A stretch of DNA of 64,000 nucleotides from Erythrobacter aurantius. GTDB lineage: Bacteria; Pseudomonadota; Alphaproteobacteria; Sphingomonadales; Sphingomonadaceae. Below the pieces are notes generated by a model, which was not told the origin of the DNA, made no database searches, and was given only the letters and a program-made list of their open reading frames with translations. Position 1 is the stretch's first letter; each line of letters starts with the position of its first letter. This document shows positions 36,282 through 44,711 of the stretch, in pieces. The position numbers and the translations under genes were made by a program. The stretch spans positions 3,310,001-3,374,000 of the forward strand of contig NZ_CP090949.1 in the NCBI RefSeq assembly GCF_023823125.1. The letters are read 5' to 3'.

Positions 36282-39200
36282 TTAATTGGCTCCGATGACT
36301 GAAATAGAGCTATTGCCGATGGCGGTAGCCGAGGCAGCGTTGCCGCTGTTCTGCATGCTGCTCCCGGCAACGGCGCCGTTCGAACTCATGCTGTAGGTCA
36401 CGGTGGTCGCAACCGCGCTTACTGCGCCGGTGTTGGTCTGCTGGTTACCCAGAGCCACATTCGGCATGCCGGTCACCAGCGAACTCAACATGAGCCTGTT
36501 TTCTGCGCTGTTACCTACCGCAAAGGCAGTCGTGCTGTTGTTGCTGTTGCTGACACTTGCGTTGAGCACGCCGGCAACGCTGCCGCCGCTTGTCGCGTTG
36601 AGTGCGACCGAGGTCCCGCCGGTGGCGTTGGCGGTTACCGCACCGCTGTTCGCCTGGTCGTTTAGCAGCGCCGCATTTGCCGTAGCGACGTTCGTCGATC
36701 CGTTGATCGTCGCCGCACCAGCTGCCGCGGTGTAGCCGGCGCCAGCGGTGTAGTTCAGCGTGTTGGAAGCGCTGTTGCCGCGGGCGAGAGCCAGAGTGGA
36801 GTTGCCTTCGATCAACACCGAGCTGCCATCAAGTGATTCGAGCGCAGTCTCATCCTCAGTCGTGCCGGTTACGGCGAGACGGACAGTGCTGTTCGCATTG
36901 GCCGAAGTTGTTGCTTGGCTGGCTTGCTGATTGATCAGCGATGCCGTCGAACCAAGGTTAGCGTCGGCACCGACCGAAACGGTGTTGGCCGCTCGGTTGG
37001 AGGTCGACTCCGACCGCGTGGCGTTGCTGGACATCGAAATGCTGCCATTAACGACTCCCGTCGTCGTGACATCAGTATTGCCTATATTGTAGATGTCCGT
37101 GGTGGCAGTGGTCGTAAGCGTACCGGATGCGTTCTGCCCGTTGATCAGGGCAAAGGAACCAGTTGACTGCGCTGCGCCCGCCAATGCCACATCGGATGTG
37201 GCAATAGCTGGAGCGGTAGACGTCGAGTTGGTTGACGAAGCCGTCAAAGAGTTGGTCGCATTGTTGATCACACCGAGCGCGCTGTTTCCGTTTTGGTCGA
37301 CATTCACCGAGGATCCGCTTGAGACAACGTTCGAAACGACCTCCATGTCGCTTACAGACGAGATGGCGGCACTTGACCCGTCTTGGGAGTTAGTAAGCAC
37401 ACCTGAAGTGGCCGTCCCAGCAAGGTCGGTTCCGCGAACCGTAAGGTTGTTGGTAACTGTGTTGCCAATTGCTTCGCCATAAGCACTGTTGGCTGATACA
37501 CTCAGGCTTGCGTCAGTAATGGCCGTGTCAAGAGCACCATCGATCCCGAAGGTCGTGAACACTTCTGTGGTACTGCTGCTACCAGCAACCAAGATCTGGC
37601 TCGAAGCCAAAGCGGCATCAGCTCTGGCATCGGCTTCAGGGTCTCCCGTTGAAGCGGTGAGAACCTCTCCAGCGCCGACCGCAGTAACGCCATCGAATGC
37701 GTTGGCAGCGACAGTCACGCTATTTCCGGCCGAGTTGCCGATTGCCGAACCCTGCACCGCGTTGCTTTCGACAGCTAAAGTGCTGGCCGTGATCGCGCCT
37801 TCAACGTCGATCAAAACTCCTCCATTGTTGACGGCACCGCTCGTACCGCTCACCGGCAAGGTGACTGCGCCGGTACCAGGTGTGGTGTACGAGAACGCAA
37901 AGGTGACAGGATCATATGTGAAGTCGGTCGCAGAACCGTATTCCGCCAAGAATGCGGTTACTTGGTCGGGTGTCAGGCCGCTCAGACTTCCGCTTGCCGT
38001 GCCAGTGGTAATTGTTGCTGGGACAGTAAACGGAGCGACCCCGCCAGAGCCTGCGAACCCAATCAGAGCTGACACATCCTGACTGCTAGTTTGCAGGTTT
38101 GAAGCGCCGGCGGTGACCTGATTCAGAGTGGTGCCATCGACACTCACCGTGTTGGTAGACCGATTGCTCGCAGCAAGAGCCTGCAACAGGTTGTTGTTTG
38201 CCTCGACTGACGAGTTGGTCACGGTGCTGTTCAAGTCGTTTACGACCGAAGCACTATCGCCGAAGGTACCGCCCGTGGATTCACGGAGGCTGGCAGTTAC
38301 ATTACCGGTCCCCGCAACCTGCGTGTTTACAACGCCAAATTGTGCAGCAACAGTATTCGTATCAGTGTCGAGATAAGCATTAGCTTGAGCGCTGAGATTG
38401 CTTCCCGATAGCGATGTTCCAGATACGGTCAATGTATTGGTGGCGCGCGACGAATCTGCGGATGCCAGGACCTGATTGGCGGAGCTTACGACGGAGCCTC
38501 GCAGGATCGCGCCGTCAATTTCTGTTTCGACTGAATTGCCGCCTTCATCGGTATTCCCGTCTGCTGTGGCGAGAATGTCAGCACCCGATACGTTCTGAAG
38601 GTTCGCAACAGCAGCATCAGCCATTCCGTCTGTAGTGGTCAAATTTCCGATGCTTATGTTTGCTTGGTTTGTCGCAACGGTTCCCTGAGCTTGCGCTAGA
38701 AGAGTGTTGTTGGTGACTGCCGTGTTGGAGTCGGTGAGTGATCCGACGATGTCCATGCGGAAGGCATCAGTATCATCGGGATCAGCGGATGCTATGACGT
38801 CGGCGAGCACCTGCTGGACATTGACGACGCCATAAGCGGCGGTGGCATCGGCATCGAGAGATTGCGGAGCGCTAGTCGCCGCAGTGCCGTTCAATCCGAG
38901 TGCGACCACCTGGGCGTCGACCGAAAGTGTGTTCGCCGCAACGGTACCGCGTGCAACCGCCGACTGGCTGTTGCCCGAGATTTCGCTCGAACCCGAGATC
39001 AGGCTGGCAGCATAGTCTACGTCAATCGAACCGGTCTGGGTCGCGGTTACTGTCGACGTCGCATCATTGACCTGCAGGTTCGAAATCCCTGCAGCCGAAC
39101 CGACATCGACCCCCGTCAGCGACAGGCTGTTGCCGGCATCGCTACCGGTTGCGAACGCCTGCTGGGTGTTGCGCGTCACGGCAACGCTGGTGTTGGTGGC

Positions 39201-40955
39201 CGTGCCGTTGAGGTTGTCGCCGGTGAAGATGTCGATATCCGAGATCGTGTTACGAGCGGTAACGGTCGATCCGGTGTTGAACATCGCACTGGCAATGACA
39301 ACCGCTCCATCTGCAGCAACCGAGTCGCCGTCAGCGGAGGGGATGAGGTCAGCTGAAAGGGTAGCCGACGTATCAACTGCCGCATTTAGAGCAGTCGCTT
39401 CCAGTTCAATCGCCTGAAGCGCACGGTTGCCAGTCGCGCTGGCGGCCAGAACGTTCGAGTCGACGGTGATCGCGCTGTTGACGAAAGTGGCGCTAGCGCC
39501 ACCTTGGCCCACATTGACCTCAACATCCGAATCATCGGAATCGGCAAGAACGACAACAGTGTCGAGCTCCTGGCGGGAAGCCAGAACCGCTGAGGCATCA
39601 AACGTCGCTGATGAAGCGCCGCTGGAAATACCGGCGGTGAGATCGTTACCGTTAGCAGCCGTGGTCAAACGGTTGGACGAGACGTCGATCGAGCTAGTTT
39701 CGAGACTCGCCACATCCACGTCGACATCGACACTCAGGCGGGTCTCAAGCTCACCAGTTTGCACGAGCTGCGTATTGACACCCACGAGACCGCCGCTGGC
39801 GGTAACGTCAGAAAGAACTGTCAGCGGGTCGCCTGGCTCTCCTGCCTCACCTAGTTCGTCAATTTGTGCCGACGCAATGTTATCAGCGGCAGTATTGTAA
39901 GAAAGGCTGTCGGCCAGCGAAATCTGCGTGGTCGCAGTGTTGCCGGTCGCATTCGCCGAGGCTGTATTCGACGCAGCCGACAGGCTGCTGTTGAGGAAAG
40001 AGGTCGTGAAACCTTCCGTTTGGATCGAAGCGCGGAACTCTCCGGTGGTGACCGCCGCCGGGTCTGACGTGTTAGCGTCGAAACGCTGCGCGTTGCTGAT
40101 TGCAGCCGTGGTCGAGGTGCTGCCGTCATCCGCCGCAAGCGCAATCGAAGCATCGCGAGCGTTCGCTGTGAAGCTCGAAGTGATGGCATTGCCGTCGAGC
40201 GTGGTAGTACCGGTGACATTATCATCAGCGGTAGTGTTGATGGTCAGGAAGGTATCGGCGTTGCTGGTAGTCGCCGACGAATCAGCAGCAGGGACAGCGA
40301 CCTGAACCGACGAGACCAGAAGCGAGCCCGACAGATCGGCAACGTTCGCAGCCGAACCCGACACGTCGGTCGTGACTGCTGCGTTGGTGGTTGCAAGGTT
40401 GGTGTAGTCGACCGGCTCCGAGCCCGTGATCGTGGCTGCGTAGGTATCGCTACCCTCATTAACGACAACAACCGAAGACGTCACGTTGTCAAGGACATTG
40501 ACCGAACCCGTGGCGAAATCAGTAGCGGCAACGCCGATTTGCGCGTCCGAAGTGGTCGCATCAACTTGACCAGTGTTTGTAGAAACTGCCGACAACGCAA
40601 TACCATCATCCGGCAGAGTAGTGCTGCCAATGGTCGCCAGCGAAGCGGTTACGCCGTTACGGTTAGCGATAGCCGTGGCGTCCGCCGTGTTCTCGTTGTT
40701 GTCGAGAACGCTATTAGTGGTGTCGCCAATAATGGTGGTGATCGCATCAAAATTCGGCGTCGTCGCAGTCACGGTTTCGCTATTCGATTGTGGCGATGTA
40801 TCTCCCCCTGTCACATGGCCCTGCAAAATAGAATCGAGAACCCCGTTAGTAACAACCGTCTGCGCAGATGAAGGTACAGAAGCGGTCGCCACTGCAAGGA
40901 TCGCTATGCTTGCACCAGCCGACAGCTGCGTGCGCATTTTTTTTGAGTCAAACAT
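36282..40955 (-). CDS. hfaD: Giant repetitive secreted protein, HfaD-like surface adhesin/fibre subunit
   Basis: 1557 residues. Signal peptide ends near SVPSSAQ (residue ~32). The rest is rich in Ala, Ser, Thr, Asn, Val and Gly, with no Cys or Trp that I can find. About 15-18 repeats follow a loose pattern N-x3-A-x-A-x-GN-x-A-x-N-x-L-x-V, e.g. SNTASANATGNTATTQISLA and SNAVQGSAIGNSAGNSVTVA, roughly every 90-100 residues, the last at the C-terminus (GNAASATAIGNSSISVIGAN). This looks like a beta-solenoid or amyloid-type fibre. It follows an HfaB (CsgG)-like gene, as hfaD does in Caulobacter. A run of eight A spans codons 4-7. Confidence 0.75.
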   Translation of the reverse strand: MFDSKKMRTQLSAGASIAILAVATASVPSSAQTVVTNGVLDSILQGHVTGGDTSPQSNSETVTATTPNFDAITTIIGDTTNSVLDNNENTADATAIANRNGVTASLATIGSTTLPDDGIALSAVSTNTGQVDATTSDAQIGVAATDFATGSVNVLDNVTSSVVVVNEGSDTYAATITGSEPVDYTNLATTNAAVTTDVSGSAANVADLSGSLLVSSVQVAVPAADSSATTSNADTFLTINTTADDNVTGTTTLDGNAITSSFTANARDASIALAADDGSTSTTAAISNAQRFDANTSDPAAVTTGEFRASIQTEGFTTSFLNSSLSAASNTASANATGNTATTQISLADSLSYNTAADNIASAQIDELGEAGEPGDPLTVLSDVTASGGLVGVNTQLVQTGELETRLSVDVDVDVASLETSSIDVSSNRLTTAANGNDLTAGISSGASSATFDASAVLASRQELDTVVVLADSDDSDVEVNVGQGGASATFVNSAITVDSNVLAASATGNRALQAIELEATALNAAVDTSATLSADLIPSADGDSVAADGAVVIASAMFNTGSTVTARNTISDIDIFTGDNLNGTATNTSVAVTRNTQQAFATGSDAGNSLSLTGVDVGSAAGISNLQVNDATSTVTATQTGSIDVDYAASLISGSSEISGNSQSAVARGTVAANTLSVDAQVVALGLNGTAATSAPQSLDADATAAYGVVNVQQVLADVIASADPDDTDAFRMDIVGSLTDSNTAVTNNTLLAQAQGTVATNQANISIGNLTTTDGMADAAVANLQNVSGADILATADGNTDEGGNSVETEIDGAILRGSVVSSANQVLASADSSRATNTLTVSGTSLSGSNLSAQANAYLDTDTNTVAAQFGVVNTQVAGTGNVTASLRESTGGTFGDSASVVNDLNSTVTNSSVEANNNLLQALAASNRSTNTVSVDGTTLNQVTAGASNLQTSSQDVSALIGFAGSGGVAPFTVPATITTGTASGSLSGLTPDQVTAFLAEYGSATDFTYDPVTFAFSYTTPGTGAVTLPVSGTSGAVNNGGVLIDVEGAITASTLAVESNAVQGSAIGNSAGNSVTVAANAFDGVTAVGAGEVLTASTGDPEADARADAALASSQILVAGSSSTTEVFTTFGIDGALDTAITDASLSVSANSAYGEAIGNTVTNNLTVRGTDLAGTATSGVLTNSQDGSSAAISSVSDMEVVSNVVSSGSSVNVDQNGNSALGVINNATNSLTASSTNSTSTAPAIATSDVALAGAAQSTGSFALINGQNASGTLTTTATTDIYNIGNTDVTTTGVVNGSISMSSNATRSESTSNRAANTVSVGADANLGSTASLINQQASQATTSANANSTVRLAVTGTTEDETALESLDGSSVLIEGNSTLALARGNSASNTLNYTAGAGYTAAAGAATINGSTNVATANAALLNDQANSGAVTANATGGTSVALNATSGGSVAGVLNASVSNSNNSTTAFAVGNSAENRLMLSSLVTGMPNVALGNQQTNTGAVSAVATTVTYSMSSNGAVAGSSMQNSGNAASATAIGNSSISVIGAN

Positions 40956-41004
40956 TATTAAAATTCCCCTTGTAAAAACTTTTTCGCAACTAATTATCGT
41001 TACT

Positions 41005-42381
41005 TCATTCTATTTTTCGTATTTCAACGCGTGCGAGTTCTTGGAACCCGGGCCCGTCGCGGTAAATAGCGGTGTCAACCGAAGACGGGCGCCAAGTGAC
41101 CCTGAACTCAGATGAGCTAATGCCTCGGTTTGTCAGCGCGGACACAAGGTTAGCAATGCGCTGATCCAGCAAAGCGTCGCGCCTTGCAGGATCCCAAGTC
41201 TCGGTATCCCTAGCAACGAGAAGTAAAGAGACGGTTCTTTCCGATGCGAGACGCACTGCCATATCAAGGACCGGCTGGGCACTCGACATCAAGTTTGCAT
41301 CTCCAAATTCAAAACCAATCTGGAGCAGGCTGGTAGCTGCTGCCGCGCCGGCACCCACCGCCTCATTGAGCGAACGAACGGGAGCGACTGACGGGACAGT
41401 TGGCGCAAGAGAAAGTTGTTCTGATCCAGCATTTGCAGATTTATCGCTTCGGTCTGCTGGAAGCGATCGCCCACGCAACTCGTCTGCAGCCTCACTTGGT
41501 ATCGTATCCAATTTCTGCGACATACAGATCGATGGATCGAGATCCTTTACCGACGCGACCAGCCGTAAAACACCTTCTTCGAGCGCGGTGCGGATCCCAA
41601 GCTGCAAAGGCTCCTGACCCTTGGCGCCGATATTGATATCGAATAGCTCGGTGCCGAAAAAGCGAAAAACTCCAGCCCCAATTTCATACCCAGTAAACTG
41701 CTTTGTAAGGCTGACGGTTTTGAGAACCAGAAGCGAGCGCGTGTCGACGATCCGAAGGTCTATTGCCACACTTTGAGTGAATACCCTCGCCTCTGGACCC
41801 AAATTATTAATGGTTACCTGCGCACCGCCTGAGCGTATGTTATAATTCACTTCAGTGATACCGCCGACGATGTAATAGTCAGACTGAGCAATAGTGCCGC
41901 CGAAATATGGCAACCACGGCACCCTTTCGCCGTTGACCTCGTGAACCAGACCGTTCCCTAGCTGGCGCCGATCTGTGTAACCCAGTTCGCGTTCAGCAAT
42001 GGTTGGATCGAAGCGCTCTGCGATCCGAAGCGGTCCGCCGATCTTGCCGAGAGCGGAAAAGACCATGAGCGATCCACCCTGAGTGATCGCATTACCCTCG
42101 TTTATGGAGTACTTACCGGTGTAGTCACGGACTTCGCCGACTCCAATTACTGTTGGCTTTCCGTTTGCCGCGACCAGTTGGTCACCAAAACAGGCAAGCG
42201 CCGCCTCCATCGGTGACCTATTGTCGCGGACTGGCGCGCCAATTACGATAGGCACTTCGCGTGGGGCGACACGCTGACTATCAATCCCGCCTCCGACAGA
42301 AGTGCACCCCATCAGCAATATCGACAAAACGAGGGTCGAGCTTCTCACAACGAAGCGTCTGGAATACGGATAAAAAGTCAT
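41005..42381 (-). CDS. hfaB: HfaB-like CsgG-family outer-membrane secretion lipoprotein
   Basis: 458 residues. Lipobox ILLMGC places the lipidated Cys at 26. Residues ~35-270 are the CsgG/HfaB domain (IGVGEVRDYTGKYSINEGNA, DYYIVGGITEVNYNIRSGGA, VLKTVSLTKQFTGYEIGAGV), which forms an outer-membrane channel for curli or holdfast-anchor subunits. Beyond a linker, residues ~345-458 resemble a divergent OmpA-like domain (FEFGDANLMSSAQPVLDMAV, DALLDQRIANLVSALTNRGI). The ATG at 42381 fits the signal peptide. It lies 5 bp after hfaA. Confidence 0.85.
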   Translation of the reverse strand: MTFYPYSRRFVVRSSTLVLSILLMGCTSVGGGIDSQRVAPREVPIVIGAPVRDNRSPMEAALACFGDQLVAANGKPTVIGVGEVRDYTGKYSINEGNAITQGGSLMVFSALGKIGGPLRIAERFDPTIAERELGYTDRRQLGNGLVHEVNGERVPWLPYFGGTIAQSDYYIVGGITEVNYNIRSGGAQVTINNLGPEARVFTQSVAIDLRIVDTRSLLVLKTVSLTKQFTGYEIGAGVFRFFGTELFDINIGAKGQEPLQLGIRTALEEGVLRLVASVKDLDPSICMSQKLDTIPSEAADELRGRSLPADRSDKSANAGSEQLSLAPTVPSVAPVRSLNEAVGAGAAAATSLLQIGFEFGDANLMSSAQPVLDMAVRLASERTVSLLLVARDTETWDPARRDALLDQRIANLVSALTNRGISSSEFRVTWRPSSVDTAIYRDGPGFQELARVEIRKIE

Positions 42382-42386
42382 ACCTT

Positions 42387-42923
42387 CTATCCGGCTGCCG
42401 GCACATATTGACAAGCAGTCGAGCCGTTTACAGTCGCTGACTGGTTACCTGAGTTATTCTGATCGGTGTTAAGCGCTTGGAAATTGTCACCCCTGACAGA
42501 TGCCGACATGGAACCAGACGCATCAGCCTCGATCTCGCCACTATTGCCCTGTGTCGACGAGTTGGTACTGCCATCCCCGGGGCCACCATTGTCGTAAGTC
42601 GTGTCGCTTAGGTTGCCTTTTGCATCCGAGCTGTGACCACTCGTACTTGGGGAGTTTGCCACCGCATTCGACGCGGCGTCATTGCCGGTCGCGGTAGAAT
42701 TAACGGAACAATTGTACTGATCGTTAATATAGGTGTTGTAGATCGGGGCTGAGTAAAAACCATTTATTCCCCTCTGACGCACTTCCTCAAGGTACATCAG
42801 AGCGGATCGCTCAGCGGGCGTAAGAAATTGCCAAGCGATGTTTTCACCTACATTGTTGGCCATAGCCGAATGAGCGACGCCGCCCACTAGAAGCATGGCC
42901 ATAAAGAGAGATTTCTTGAACAT
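42387..42923 (-). CDS. hfaA: HfaA-like small secreted fibre/anchor subunit
   Basis: 178 residues. Signal peptide ends HSAMA|NN. The mature protein has an N-terminal conserved part (GENIAWQFLTPAERSALMYL, SAPIYNTYINDQYNC) and a low-complexity Ser/Asn/Gly-rich remainder with stretches such as NSTATGNDAASNAVANS that echo the HfaD-like repeat. Two Cys may pair. In Caulobacter HfaA is a secreted holdfast anchor protein. ATG at 42923 lies 10 bp after the EAL gene stop. Confidence 0.75.
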   Translation of the reverse strand: MFKKSLFMAMLLVGGVAHSAMANNVGENIAWQFLTPAERSALMYLEEVRQRGINGFYSAPIYNTYINDQYNCSVNSTATGNDAASNAVANSPSTSGHSSDAKGNLSDTTYDNGGPGDGSTNSSTQGNSGEIEADASGSMSASVRGDNFQALNTDQNNSGNQSATVNGSTACQYVPAAG

Positions 42924-42933
42924 TAGCGATAAC

Positions 42934-44262
42934 TCACTTTGAATTGCGTGGTGGCGTGACTGGCACTTCGGCGAGCTTACGGCGGGCAGACCGAGGGGCC
43001 TGGTGGCCGCTTGCCCAACACCTAGAAAGGCGCGGGGGACCACACCACGCCCCCTTCATTAAGTCAGCTCCAGCCTCCACCGCAGTAGTGGCGGCAAGGG
43101 CGTCATCCACGCCGTCGACTAGCACTTGCGCTCGCAATGCCCGACCAAGCCCGATTAAGTGAGGCAGAGCCGACCCCAAGCGGGCTGGCATCCCCGCCGA
43201 AATAAAGTGACGGTCTATTGAAACGATATCGGGCTCAAATACCGAAGCGTCACGCAACGAGGTTTCACCGAGTCCGAATTGACCGATAGAAATACGGCAT
43301 CCGGCCCGCCTAAGCCCAGCCAATGTTTCACCCACGCCTAACACCGAGGCTCCGCCTAATGGACCTCGTAATTCAAGAATTAGATCACGTGCGACGCCAC
43401 CTTTTCGCAGAAGTTTTGTGAGCAGCTGCTCCCAAAAGGCCGTATCCGCAAAGCTTTCAACTGCAACCGTTACCATCAGTGCGACTGCCCCCGGAGAAGC
43501 AAGCAATTCGTCCACCGCACGCGAGGCAACATAACGGTCGAAAAGACGAACCAAGCCCAGCCGCTCTGCCGCCGCAATTACGCGCCCCCCAACTTCGAGT
43601 TGCCCATTTGCATCTATTGTTGCAAACTTGCCCTCGACAATTGCCGATGTGCCGGGCAATGCGGCGAACCTAACCGGCTGCCAACAGACCTCAACGTCGA
43701 TAGGCGACCCCATCTTACTACGGTAACCACCCATTGCCGCCAACGCTGGCGAAACAACAGCCATATCCATCGCATGATCGCTTCTCGATTGCTCAGAAAC
43801 CGTTGGGCTCAGCTCGTCGGCAGCATTTACAGCTATCGCGCCATTGCGAGGACGCTCGCGAACCAGCGCGGATCCTACCAAAACCAAATGCACAACAACG
43901 CCGTTAATCGTCAGAGGCCGAAGCATGAGATCCACAATTAACGACTGCAGCCACTCACGTCGGTCGTCAGACACCGCTGGCAAGTTGGCCGCCACAGGGT
44001 CGCGAACATACACTTCTAAACCACAATCGAATCTTGGCTCGATCAGCGCCATGCCACACAATGTTTCTGAAACTCGATCCATCAGGACGGCAAGAGCAGA
44101 CCGACCAAAACCCGGCCCAAAAGACACCTCTAACTGGACGAAATTTGCAATCCTGAGCTCAAAACAAAAATGCCCCGAGTCACCGCCTAAATCGCGCCGC
44201 AAGACAGGGTGCGGAACAACATTATCCACAAAATCCCCAGTCCACCCTACCATACCCGTCAA
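42934..44262 (-). CDS. Degenerate EAL-domain protein
   Basis: About 442 residues. The C-terminal EAL fold (~190-420) is clear: CWQPVRF for the usual YQP, VEGKFA in place of EALxR, QFGLGETSL for DDFGTGYSSL, DIVSIDRHFI for the lobe-6 strand, VDGVDD for AEGVE and GADLMKGAWCGPP at the end. The key Glu/Asp metal ligands are changed, so c-di-GMP hydrolysis is unlikely. The N-terminal ~180 residues are unassigned. The start is uncertain: TTG 44262 has GGGAGG upstream; an open frame extends to 44376. It is the first gene of the hfa-like operon. Confidence 0.7.
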   Translation of the reverse strand: MTGMVGWTGDFVDNVVPHPVLRRDLGGDSGHFCFELRIANFVQLEVSFGPGFGRSALAVLMDRVSETLCGMALIEPRFDCGLEVYVRDPVAANLPAVSDDRREWLQSLIVDLMLRPLTINGVVVHLVLVGSALVRERPRNGAIAVNAADELSPTVSEQSRSDHAMDMAVVSPALAAMGGYRSKMGSPIDVEVCWQPVRFAALPGTSAIVEGKFATIDANGQLEVGGRVIAAAERLGLVRLFDRYVASRAVDELLASPGAVALMVTVAVESFADTAFWEQLLTKLLRKGGVARDLILELRGPLGGASVLGVGETLAGLRRAGCRISIGQFGLGETSLRDASVFEPDIVSIDRHFISAGMPARLGSALPHLIGLGRALRAQVLVDGVDDALAATTAVEAGADLMKGAWCGPPRLSRCWASGHQAPRSARRKLAEVPVTPPRNSK

Positions 44263-44540
44263 AACTACTGCCCTCCCGAAGGCAATTGCCGCTCCTTTCC
44301 GACCCCTTTGGAGTCGATCAAGGAGAAACCCCTTGAGACGCGTTGATGGCACCCCGGCGGTTCGTGGACACGGCAAATTGCTGCCACTTACGGCTCAAAC
44401 TACATCCATAGTGGTGGGAACCTCTGTCAAACAGGACTTACGTGGTTTCGTGTCGAATGTCCGACACACAGATAAGTCCGGAATTTCAGGTTGTTGCAGG
44501 ATTTGGCCCTACGTCAAATTTTCTGAATGGAGACACCATA

Positions 44541-44711
44541 ATGGTTTGGTTTTCCAAAATCGAAATTCTTATGGCTTTGGGTTTGAAGATAAAGCCTCGC
44601 CAGTTTCTTGAACTCGCGCTTTTCTCATTGGTAGATTTTGCGCTGCAACGTGCACAATCATGGATAAACCGGAATTACTATCAAAATTGGCAAGAGCGGT
44701 GGTATAACTGA
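44541..44711 (+). CDS. Possible 56-residue protein
   Basis: ATG at 44541 with GGAG 8 bp upstream opens a frame of 56 codons (MVWFSKIEILMALGLKIKPR ... ending YQNWQERWYN). It is aromatic-rich and partly hydrophobic, diverges from the EAL gene and has no family I recognise. A GTGTCG-N6-CGACAC inverted repeat lies ~85 bp upstream (44450-44467). Confidence 0.35.
   Translation: MVWFSKIEILMALGLKIKPRQFLELALFSLVDFALQRAQSWINRNYYQNWQERWYN

Noticed and set aside
36403..38082. Several plus-strand frames of 80-200 codons inside the giant adhesin gene
   Set aside because: They mirror the repetitive Ala/Thr/Asn codons of the minus-strand gene and have no start signals.
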